Positions 8,464 through 16,980 of a stretch of DNA of 17,225 bases are shown one piece after another. The DNA comes from Saccoglossus kowalevskii (Eukaryota > Hemichordata > Enteropneusta > Harrimaniidae), in the NCBI RefSeq assembly GCF_000003605.2, contig NW_003140825.1:69319-86543 (forward strand), read 5' to 3'. Position numbers and translations under genes: made by a program. The notes below the pieces were generated by a model, which had not been told where the DNA came from, searched no databases, and saw nothing but the letters and a program-made list of their open reading frames with translations. Every line of letters begins with the position of its first letter. Within the stretch, counting starts at the first letter, position 1.

Positions 8464-9812
8464 ACATAATTTTTCTTTGCCTACACACTCTGATCAATAC
8501 GTTAGAAAAAAGAAATATGGAAAACTAATTTGAGAAAATGACAAAAATTCAGTTTGGAGCTCCAATAGTTTTAACACATTACTTTATCTACTGTCTATTT
8601 ATCACACCTTCTTTATCCCCAACCCCTCTATAAAAATGGTTAAAACTGTGCACAGATAAAACTTTTTATAACATGACTATCATTCAAATAAAATAAATCT
8701 TTTAAGCTAATACAAACAATCTAAAGTATAACTGGATAATGTAGCTTCTAGGTGAAATACACACCAAAATCACATCTGTTTTTAGTAGCTACTGAATCCA
8801 CATCGCTTTTTTCATTTTGTCTCTAAAACCCACTTTTAAATAAATAATTATGTTCCATATTGTTAATTACCTCTGAATAAGTGTTTCAAGAACCTGTTAT
8901 ATAGTGAAATTTCTCCCACAAAAACTTACAGCTTCTGAATTTTTTATTGTGTAGACTGGGGATACATTAATGTTGCATAGAAAATTATTGGCTGACTGAC
9001 AGCCATCTGAGAAAAACTGGATCCACAATTTTAAGCACTCATGCCAATATTTACCGTGATTTTTGCCTAAGTTTTGCTTAAGGGTTTTTTAAAGGATTCT
9101 CATGACAAATGCAAATAAGAACAAGCTGTTCAAAACTTTAACTTCTTTGTCGGTACTTGTTAAGTTGACAGAAAAGTAAATCTTGTTTTTCGTTAAAACT
9201 GCTCCTAGTGGGCTATTGCTAGGATTGGGAGCAGTAAAAATTGATTTTGTCCTTTTAAGTTACTTTTTACTTAGACTTTCTGGGGAAATTTTGAATGCAG
9301 GGGGGTTGATGAGGAATACTGACCCATAAAATGATGTCATTAATAGGTGCTTTGCCTTCATTCATCTTGTTATTGAGTAGATGTTACTCAAAATCCGAAG
9401 GACATATTGTAGATAACTTGTTACACTTTTTGAATCTCAAATCAAATTCTTATAGAGACGATCTGGATAACTTTGAGTATCTTTGACTATGTTTAAATAA
9501 TTGTTTTCAATATTTTATTCTGATAATAATTTAAGCTATTAGTTTTGGCAGCAAAATTTACAGTGCTTCTTTAATGTAAAAAAAAGGATTTTCTTTTGTG
9601 TTCCAGATTTTGAGTGCCAAATCATACAAATATTAAATTTCACTACCTAAAACATATTTTATATTATATGTATTATAACATTTTGCAATCATAAGCAACA
9701 AACCTTTGCATAAAGTAATATATTATAGAAATTGTGCTATACGTACATGAAGTTGAGGGTACACTATAAAGTGAATTTCTTGATTTCAAGACAGTGATTA
9801 ACTCTTTGAATA
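8464..9812. other. Long non-coding stretch, no gene seen
   Basis: No open frame of note and no repeat family recognised apart from the hairpin at 9198-9235. A/T runs are frequent. Confidence 0.6.
9198..9235. repeat. Imperfect hairpin
   Basis: ACTGCTCC at 9198-9205 is the reverse complement of GGAGCAGT at 9228-9235. Inside it, CCTAG pairs with CTAGG around a ten-base loop, leaving an asymmetric ATTG bulge. The local GC is above background. It could be a small structured RNA or a chance dyad. Confidence 0.5.
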
Positions 9813-10011
9813 CTGTGGAATACTTTATTTTCGCTGGAATTAATTTTCGCTGAAAAGGCTTTTGGGGCGTTTTGCTTGGAATTTATTTTCACTAATTTTT
9901 GATGAGTTTAATGTGAAATATAGGAAAAAAAGTATATTCACTAGATTTTATTTTCACTGAATCATCCCTTCAGCGAAAATAAATTCCAAACGAAAATAAA
10001 GAATTCTACAG
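9813..10011. mobile_element. MITE-like element, copy 1 (199 bp, TA-flanked)
   Basis: The ends form long terminal inverted repeats: 9813-9853 begins CTGTGGAATACTTTATTTTC, and 9970-10011 read on the opposite strand begins CTGTAGAATTCTTTATTTTC. The two 41-42 bp arms differ at about five positions, including one indel. TA lies immediately outside both ends (9811-9812 and 10012-10013), as expected for the TA target duplication of Tc1/mariner-type elements. There is no transposase frame, so this is a non-autonomous element. A second copy sits at 11521-11714 in the same orientation. The arms contain the subrepeat AATAAATTCC / GGAATTTATTTTC, repeated again internally near 9880. Superfamily assignment rests only on TA and length. 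Confidence 0.88.
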
Positions 10012-10346
10012 TACAATATATATTTATTGCCTTTCACAAAATAAACCTGCATAACTTCTTTTGTAATTGTTTTATTTTTGTCGTGACTTGCAAATGGAAA
10101 TTGTTGTCTTTTTGGTCCAAAATTAATGAAGGAAATACAGACAATATGGGGAGAAAAAATGTGTAATGAAAAAATAAATACCTTTTCGTTCAGAAGTGTG
10201 TAAATGATGTAATGAAGTCATTGCTCACTTCTTTTACAATAGACCATTGCAGGTTTCTGGTGGATTTTCTGTGCAACATATGCAACTCTGTTAGGATTTC
10301 AAATCAAACACTCGCCTGCAAAAATTTGGTGTGATCGGTAGATGTT

Positions 10347-10400
10347 TGAAGGACTATTTTTATTAATATATGACTATCGGTAACTATGAACTAGAATGAC
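10347..10400. repeat. Degenerate partial copy of the 110-bp repeat
   Basis: TGAAGGACTATTT, then TATTAATATATGACTA and AACTATGAACTA, resemble the unit junction GGAGGACTATTTC, CTTATAATATGACTA and GATATGAACTATGA of the array at 10585-11130. It suggests that the array once extended further left, or that the unit was present before amplification. Confidence 0.5.
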
Positions 10401-10471
10401 ATAGTGGGATCGCCTTATGTTAAGACAATTATTTCTGTGTTTTATGCATATACCTGTATACATCCATCCTT

Positions 10472-10494
10472 CAGAACTATAGTTCATAGTTCTG
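10472..10494. repeat. Perfect 9-bp hairpin
   Basis: CAGAACTAT and ATAGTTCTG are exact reverse complements separated by the five-base loop AGTTC. The hairpin lies in the 184-base spacer between the degenerate copy and the first proper unit of the 110-bp array. Confidence 0.75.
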
Positions 10495-10584
10495 TGTACT
10501 CAGTGGTTTTGCAGAGTGCATCCCCTTTATTGGAAATAAATATTTCTAAGACTATGCACTGGTGTGTCTATATCATAAATTATA

Positions 10585-11147
10585 TGACTAACTATGATGA
10601 GCAAAGTGGTGCATTTGATAACTTAATCAGACAACAACACAGTGTGGTAAATAGTTACTTGGAGGACTATTTCAAGCACTTATTATAATATGACTAGATA
10701 TGAACTATGATGAAGAAAATGGTGCATTTGGTAACTTAATCAGACAACAACACAGTGCAGTAAATAGTTACTTGGAGGACTATTTCAAGCACTTATAATA
10801 TGACTAGATATGAACTATGATGAAGAAAATGGTGCATTTGATAACTTAATCAGACAACAACACAGTGCAGTAAATAGTTACTTGGAGGACTATTTCAAGC
10901 ACTTATAATATGACTAATTATGAACTATGATGAAGAAAATGGTGCATTTGATAACTTAATCAGACAACAACACAGTGCAGTAAATAGTTACTTAGAGGAC
11001 TATTTCAAGCACTTATAATATGACTAATTATGAACTATGATGAAGAAAATGGTGCATTTGATAACTTAATAAGACAACAACACAGTGCAGTAAATAGTTA
11101 CTTAGAGGACTATTTCAAGCACTTATAATATGATGAACAAAATGACA
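10585..11147. repeat. 110-bp tandem array, five copies, each with a micro-ORF
   Basis: Units begin at 10585, 10691, 10801, 10911 and 11021, and a fragment follows at 11131-11147. Units 2 to 5 are exactly 110 bp and differ by only one to three bases between neighbours. Unit 1 is 106 bp because it lacks GATATGA and gains three bases near its end. Units 1-3 share CTTGGAG and units 4-5 share CTTAGAG, so amplification was stepwise. In units 2-5 an ATG-to-TAA frame of 32 codons fills 99 of the 110 bases (10700-10798, 10810-10908, 10920-11018, 11030-11128). Its translation opens MNYDEENGAFDNLIRQQH and ends YLEDYFKHL. The unit length is not a multiple of three, so the copies cannot form one long protein. 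I do not recognise the peptide, and a 32-codon frame is not surprising by chance. Confidence 0.95.
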
Positions 11148-11520
11148 AAAAAAAATTTCTTAATTAACTATCTGCAAGTTGATGGCGTAATTTGACAATT
11201 CTACAGGACCCATAGATTACAAGACCTACCATATTAATGAAACCCAGATTTATGTGATAGTTGACAAGATACAAGATACTTGTTTGGTGACTGACTATTG
11301 CTGTACTTGGTAATGATCTATCAAAACAAATTGAACGCATGATAGCATTGATTGCTGCCCATAAAATATGTGGTTTGTGCAAGCAGAATGCCAAAAAACT
11401 CAGTCAATCATTCCCACAGTTGAGGGTCACTAGTTCTTTTCCTCTTGTTGAAAGCTACTGTAAACTGATTCATTTCAAGAGAGAAAAATGTTCATGAGTC
11501 AGAGAACAAAAAGATCAATA
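11148..11520. other. Spacer between the 110-bp array and MITE copy 2
   Basis: No gene seen. A minus-strand frame at 11164-11394 (76 codons) has no recognisable domain and is of chance length. Confidence 0.55.
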
Positions 11521-11714
11521 CTGTAAAAGACTTTATTTTAGCTGGAAGTACCGGTAATGTTTGCTGAAAAGACTTTTGGGGTGTTTTGTATGGAATTTAT
11601 TTTCATGAGTTGAATGTAAAATATAGAAAAGAAGGTATATTTGCTCGATATTATTTTCACTGAATCATCTCTTCAGCAAAAATAAAATCCAAGCGAAATT
11701 AAGCTATTTTACAG
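11521..11714. mobile_element. MITE-like element, copy 2 (194 bp, TA-flanked)
   Basis: This is the same family and orientation as 9813-10011. The left end CTGTAAAAGACTTTATTTTA and the right end, read in reverse as CTGTAAAATAGCTTAATTTC, are inverted repeats, and TA flanks both ends (11519-11520 and 11715-11716). Shared internal blocks with copy 1 include GCTGAAAAG, CTTTTGGGG, TGGAATTTATTTTCA, AAATATAG and TTATTTTCACTGAATCATC. It differs from copy 1 by indels, including CCGGTAATG-like extra bases near the left arm and a shortened centre. The divergence suggests two independent old insertions. No transposase is encoded. Confidence 0.86.
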
Positions 11715-11716
11715 TA

Positions 11717-12244
11717 AATAAATCAAAGTGGTATCGTAATCACAAATTTCAAAATCGTCAAATTATCATATCTTGAACACTGATTTTTATAAGACGGACG
11801 GGCTTTGATGTTTTTATAGAGTGGAGTCAATTTTTTTTGGGGGGGGGTAATTTTTTAAATAAGCATTTGATGTTTGTTTTTTGGAGAAAAAAAAAACATG
11901 CAGACAAATATACTGATACTTAATTAAATTATTTTTTTTCCCACCTTTATGAATGAGTTGTATTATCCAATATTTTACTGAAAAATATTAAAACTGTAGC
12001 GTAATAATTGTTGATAATCAATTCATGGGTACTGGAAGATGTTGAAAAATGTTAGAGTAACATTTTTATTAATATTTCTATAATTTCATTTCCCTGAAAT
12101 GTTGAGAAAGTCTTGAAAAAAATGATATAGATTTATTTGGAAAAATGGCAAAAAGTTGACTTTTGCAATAAAAGGCAGAAATACTCAACTACAGATGCAA
12201 CTTGGAATTTTAAATTAATTCAAGTTCAATATGATCAAAGTTTA
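11717..12244. other. AT-rich DNA with homopolymers and hairpins, no gene seen
   Basis: A T8 run directly followed by G9 lies at 11831-11847. Two hairpins follow at 12045-12067 and 12083-12100. No coding frame or RNA gene was recognised. Confidence 0.6.
12045..12067. repeat. Perfect 10-bp hairpin
   Basis: AAAAATGTTA and TAACATTTTT are exact reverse complements around the loop GAG. A weaker dyad, ATTTCA with TGAAAT across six bases, follows at 12083-12100. The stem is AT-rich with a single G-C pair, so it would be weak as RNA, and it lacks the context of a bacterial terminator. Confidence 0.75.
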
Positions 12245-12245
12245 C

Positions 12246-12408
12246 TAGTTTTATGATTCATTCTATTTTTTGCTAATTTTGGAACCTGCTGCACACAAAA
12301 ATCATTAAAGAAAATTACGATTTTATGAAATCCCATGATAATGTTTCCCGCCAAATTATTTTTTCAAACATTTTGCATATTTCTTTGTTAATTTTAGATA
12401 AAATGGAC
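12246..12408. repeat. Dispersed repeat family, copy B
   Basis: This is the partner of 8297-8463, described there. It lacks about 12 bases present in copy A between GCATATT and TTTCTTTGTTAATTTT, and its centre differs by several small indels. A plus-strand frame (12325-12525) that starts at ATG 12325 overlaps its 3' part but is not conserved in copy A. Confidence 0.75.
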
Positions 12409-12420
12409 AGAGTTTGTTTG

Positions 12421-12775
12421 TTTTATTCTATCAGTAATTTACTAGAAGATGTTTTAGGCATGTATGAAGTCCTATGGTTCTTCAACAGCCACCGTTGCCT
12501 GGGACAATCTTGCATGAATCTTTAAGTTGTCAAGTTATTCCCAATATCCTTGGTCTACAAAATTACAAAAGGAATCTTTTGTGTTTATGTAAACTAAGTT
12601 AACTAGTTTCTATCAATGAATTCCTAGAAGAAGTTTTAACTCTGTATCAAGTCCAATGGGCCTACAACAGCAACTGTAGCCTTTTTGGCAAGAAGTAATA
12701 ATCAATGTCTGGGACCGTGTTTATGAATAAAGTTTTTAGTCTTGACAGTCCATCAGTCCTATAACAGTAAGCAAC
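12421..12775. repeat. Degenerate direct repeat, three copies
   Basis: Copy 1 (12421-12530) and copy 2 (12607-12735) share CTAGAAGA then GTTTTA, TGTAT, AAGTCC, ATGG, CAACAGC and a CTGGGAC...TATGAAT or TGCATGAATC tail. Matching points in copies 1 and 2 are about 182 bases apart. A third, shorter copy (about 12730-12775) keeps AGTTTTTAGTCTTGACAGTC then CAGTCCTATAACAG. The aligned 25 codons of copies 1 and 2 are open in one frame, but by my count the differences fall about 8:5:5 on codon positions 1, 2 and 3, which is not the pattern of a conserved protein. I therefore treat it as a non-coding repeat. Confidence 0.6.
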
Positions 12776-12807
12776 ACCAACTCAATGAAGAATGGTTACC
12801 TGAGCCA

Positions 12808-12819
12808 TTAAACGTTTAA
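12808..12819. repeat. 12-bp perfect palindrome
   Basis: TTAAACGTTTAA is its own reverse complement. It overlaps GTTTAAAC. No other structure is attached to it. Confidence 0.85.
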
Positions 12820-13354
12820 ACGCCAATACAATAGATGACATTCCTATGTTGTGTAATTACAATACATTGCAATACAGCCATAAAGTCTGTCACAGTTATT
12901 TACTAATCACTATTGTATCTATGTTCAAAGTCTATAGCTTCCTTTAGTGTTTGGTCAAATCATGTCGCCTGCCATAGACCTACTTGAGACTATTTACTTC
13001 CATGTATCCCTCCTCTACTTTAACATGGGAACAGTGTAAACATATCAGCATAGTTGGTAGACTGCCTAGGTGAACTGTCACTATGATCAAATTGTCTGAC
13101 ATTTCTACCCACATGTTTATTATTATAATCTCAACTTCCTTCACTATATATTCACATAATGAATTTTCACATTTTTCTGTATTTTTTTTTTGTACCAAAA
13201 ACGTTAAAGATCTTTAGCCAATGGAAAATATTGTGCATTGAATAAACAAAGAAATTATGAAAAAATACATACAAATTTGAAAATTTAGATGGAAAAAGTA
13301 AAGGCATGCAAAGGGTTTCAGTTGAAGATAAAAGAAATTGAATTATTTTCATCA
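12820..13354. other. Non-coding stretch, no gene seen
   Basis: Two overlapping minus-strand frames (12980-13198 and 13167-13358) are short and have no recognisable domain. Confidence 0.55.
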
Positions 13355-13484
13355 TCACGTGAGAACAAAGATGTTTCTTTGTACCTTACATGAGTAGAGC
13401 TTGAGCTTGAAATCACTGTCTGTGATTGGATGAAAACATCATGCTGTGTCACTTCCAGTGATTGGATGACTCAAATCACATGAC
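13355..13484. promoter_or_regulatory. Cluster of transcription-factor-like motifs, candidate promoter or enhancer
   Basis: Within 130 bases lie a palindromic E-box TCACGTGA (13355-13362), two inverted CCAAT boxes in the same context TGATTGGATGA (ATTGG at 13425-13429 and 13461-13465, 36 bp apart), an ETS-like CACTTCC (13450-13456), a perfect AP-1 word TGACTCA (13467-13473) and a second E-box TCACATGAC (13476-13484). GTGATT / AATCAC also occurs four times, forming two facing dyads (13411-13427 and 13458-13479). Paired CCAAT boxes about 36 bp apart are typical of NF-Y-bound promoters. There is no TATA box or recognisable gene immediately next to it, so direction and target are unknown. Regulatory function is inference from motifs only. 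Confidence 0.35.
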
Positions 13485-14587
13485 TTGTCTTACCCATGAT
13501 CCTTTGCACTTGACCAAACTTCAGTGCACATTACTTAACCTATCCATGTATGAAAAAATCAAACTACTCAATCACCTGTATGGATTTCCATTCATTATGA
13601 ACGTCAACGTTATTGTTAACAGTCTGGTAACCTGACTACTAGTATTTTGTGTACAGAGAGGAGAACTCTTAAACTTATAGTGCAGTGAAATGCTGTTTAG
13701 GGATTAACCATTTGAAAACTAGCGGTGCAGGACATCAATGTACATTTTATTTTCAACAACAAAATAATAATAAATGGTTTTTTTTTTTAATTTCTCTTCA
13801 TTGTTTTATTATGCTGCGTAGTTATTTTTTACTTCTTCTACATCAACTAATCCTCCGAAACTCCCTAGTTTTCCAAATGGTATGACCCTTATTATCTTCT
13901 TCTATTTGTAATCACATAATATGTATAGCCCTACCGTTAGTTATCAAACGTGGTGAGATTTACATCACACTACCATGCATCAAAATGGTGGTTGCCAACC
14001 CTTATATTCATCAACCCTTGGTTTTAAGTTAATGTTCAAGATTTGAAACTGAAATTGAGCAGGCATGTGATTTATTTTCTTCAAATAACCCAACTGTTAT
14101 TTTGATGGACGGGGAAATTGATCTTTGGCGTTGCTCTGAAAGCCATGTATTGATTACAAGAAATGGAGGAAATCAGTCAGATTATTGGAGTAATTGAATT
14201 TCCAGCCAACAAACCCACAATTGGGTAATGTAGTGGTTTTAAAGTATAGAGTCCATTTTCATTGTCAAAACTGTTTATGTTATGGACGCATTCAACCAGC
14301 CACAACAAATCAGGTACCAACCTCCATGTCTGAAGAAACCATTCAATTCTCAGTTACACTCCCCAACGATCAGTGCGACAAAACTACTCCAGCCCATGCA
14401 TTAATCTAACATCAATTGTAGCTGGCATTAAGTCTATGAACGGCTGTTCCACATAGAGCCACCTGTCAATGTGAACATTTCAACATTTAATATAACAATG
14501 TCATTGGACAATGAATATAAGAGGTAATATGTGAGTTTTGTTTGTGAGTGAATCTGTGGATTAATGTTCCCTCCCTCCCTCAAATAT
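13485..14587. other. Non-coding stretch, no gene seen
   Basis: The frames at 13685-13885 and 14194-14409 have no recognisable domains; the second would have to start at TTG. A T-run lies near 13778 and a short CCCT repeat near 14569-14580. Confidence 0.55.
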
Positions 14588-14755
14588 AACCCTTAAATTT
14601 TTCACCACCAGACTTCCTTGCCCAAATTTGTCTCCACTTTTTTCTGATATTCTTCAATATTTCTGGAATTGAACCCTAATTTTCGAGCCAATTGACAAAA
14701 TTTGAGTCAATTTTCAGTTCAGTTTCACCTTTCATAGGTTCACCAATCAAAGTTG
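14588..14755. repeat. Diverged direct duplication, copy 1
   Basis: This aligns with 14781-14948 in the same orientation, about 190 bases downstream. Shared blocks include AACCCTT, CACCAGAC, TATTCTTCAATATTTCTGGA then ATNGANCCCTA, GAGCCAA, CAAAATTTNGAGT, ATTTTCAGTT and AATCAAAGTT. Copy 1 has extra bases between AACCCTT and CACCAGAC. The strongest match is the 20-base TATTCTTCAATATTTCTGGA, present in both. Confidence 0.85.
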
Positions 14756-14780
14756 ATTTTTTAACAGTTGCATGTCTCTT

Positions 14781-14948
14781 AACCCTTTAACCACCAGACC
14801 AATTTTTTTTTTTATATATTCTTCAATATTTCTGGAAATGAGCCCTATTTTTGGAGCCAACAAACAAAATTTTGAGTAAAATTTCAGTTTTTACTTGTTT
14901 GAATCTTCACATTAATTTTGGTAAAAATCTTAACAAATCAAAGTTCAA
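14781..14948. repeat. Diverged direct duplication, copy 2
   Basis: This is the partner of 14588-14755. It begins AACCCTTTAACCACCAGACC and contains an A/T-rich run after that. The plus-strand frame at 14851-15039 runs through it but has no counterpart in copy 1. The two copies may be members of an interspersed family that inserted side by side, or one old tandem duplication. Confidence 0.85.
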
Positions 14949-16980
14949 AACTACTGGAAATTTTGGGAAAAATCCCCTTACTGAGAAGGAAAGACTTGCA
15001 GTAAAAGAAAAAAAAGAAAACTTTCATATGACTCCTTAATTTTGTGAGAGAAATTTACAGAATTATATAGTAGTAATGAACATTTAAAGTCAGTCACTAT
15101 CCTTTCCATCTTTGCAGTCATGCATTCACCAACTTTTCTAGCGGAGAAAATTGAATGGTTTCAGTACGAAAAGTTAATTCCTCGCCAGACGCTTTTTATA
15201 TAATGTGTGGCACCATCTGTATATATTTTTTCAATGATGTTACCTGCGAAAAGTTTTCAGATGACAAAGTTTTAGGCTTGAATTGCTCTTATAATGTCCC
15301 TTGGGCTTAATATACAATATTTACATCTTGTCAAATAGTTCACGTTTACAGCTTCAAAGATGGTGAAAAGACATAACCAACCACACAACCCTTAATCACA
15401 CCCTGGGATGAGAAATTCCACAGTCAATCACAACAATCAGTAAACTGTTCATTTAACCCTATTGCTGTTAAACAGAGCGTCCAACAAGTAACCAGCCACA
15501 GAAATCAAGTAGTGTTGAGACCACTCGTATCTTTATCCAGGCAATCAAAAGTAGAAAAAAGAAACAGCAATCAGACAATATGAAAAATTTTAACTTTGTC
15601 CATCGTGTATAAAATGTAGTTTACATCTGCTTCTTTTCAAAGAATAATGGGGATGAATATTTTATCAAATCTTGCCATCTGGGGGAATTTTTCCTATACA
15701 ATATGTTTCATCTGTGGAGACATGCTGGATCTTATATGTAAATATATTGATTAAGTCATCTCCTGTTCCAACAAAACTACTTTTACTAATGTTTGAACGG
15801 AATTTACTGCTCTTTTTTATTCATCAGAAATCTGCTTAATCTTGAATCATTTATTTTGCAGCCCTGTCCCTCCATGCTCATATAACTCACCAAATCTATT
15901 ACTGAAAGACTAACTAATGTATATTTTTTTTTTACATTATTGCAATTATTAATTCTCAAATTTCAAAGATACCTTTGTTTAATGTCTGTGTAATGTTTTG
16001 TTAAATAACCAGAACACATATAAGTTTTACAAATTTGCTTAGTTTTTATTCATTTCAGCAGAATTTCAGCTGTCTAGATACTGTTTTCATATGTGTGTTC
16101 ACTTGCTTCTACAATGGGAATTTCGGTGCAGTATTACGTTACATAAGTACGTGATTTTCCATTATTATTATTTTCCAAGATATTGCGTTATGCTTTAAAG
16201 GAGTGGAACAGATGTCTGCTGCAAAAATCAAATGATTCTATTTTGAACTTAAATCTCTTTTTTTAAAATGGAAAATACCCGCAAAATACTTTTACATTTA
16301 TTGAATCACACACAATGTTTTTACGCTACTACATTACAAACCTTTGTTTGTCATGTTTTTACGTTTAGATTTCACTCATAATTCAGGATCTCTATTAAAA
16401 ATGAAAAAAATGCAGCTCAAGTCCCTTTGATGACTTTACAAGAAAACAAAACTAAGGAATGAAATCAAAATACAGATACTCATAAAAAAAAAATAATAAA
16501 ATTAGCAATGTTTCTATATTTTTTATGTGAGCATCTATAGTGTGTTGAATGGGAGTGAATTCATCACATCGATTGTATATCTGTAGTAAGTCATTCATAT
16601 AATGATAGAATCTGGTATTAAAATAGTCATTTCATTTTGTGGTCTTTCAAATGAAACGTACTAACATTGATCTAATCAAGGGATAGTAATTCATTCAACT
16701 TTCAAACTGTCATGTACCAGTTTTAATTTTCTTTTTACATGTTAAGTATTAAATTGAAATGAACAGTCAGTCTCCTGATGATGAGATCTTGTAGAATATT
16801 GTACCTTTGTTGGCTGTTGGCTTTATACATCAATCTAAATTTACATCAGTTGCTGTTTGCTGTATTATGATACACAAATATGATTTGACCGGTGTTTCCC
16901 GTTCTCTTATATTCTATTCTATTTAGGACTGGGCTATTATATTATAATCAGATCTATTCTGCTTAATGCAGCTACACAGG
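14949..16980. other. Long non-coding stretch, no gene seen
   Basis: No open frame, RNA gene or clear repeat family was recognised across about 2 kb. There are scattered homopolymers (for example T-runs near 15925) and, near 16911-16925 and 16952-16959, short TCTAT words that foreshadow the pentanucleotide array. Confidence 0.6.

Noticed and set aside
10404-10688. 94-codon plus-strand frame as a gene
   Set aside because: It starts only at GTG, runs through unique sequence with no recognisable domain and ends in the first unit of the 110-bp array.
12045-12100. Rho-independent terminator
   Set aside because: The stems are AT-rich, no gene precedes them and the genome is not bacterial in character.
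12325-12525. 66-codon plus-strand frame as a coding exon
   Set aside because: It spans the end of a dispersed repeat and the first copy of a degenerate repeat, and differences between repeat copies show no third-position bias.
14194-14409. 71-codon plus-strand frame as a gene
   Set aside because: It can start only at TTG, and no domain is recognisable. Length is within chance for the window.
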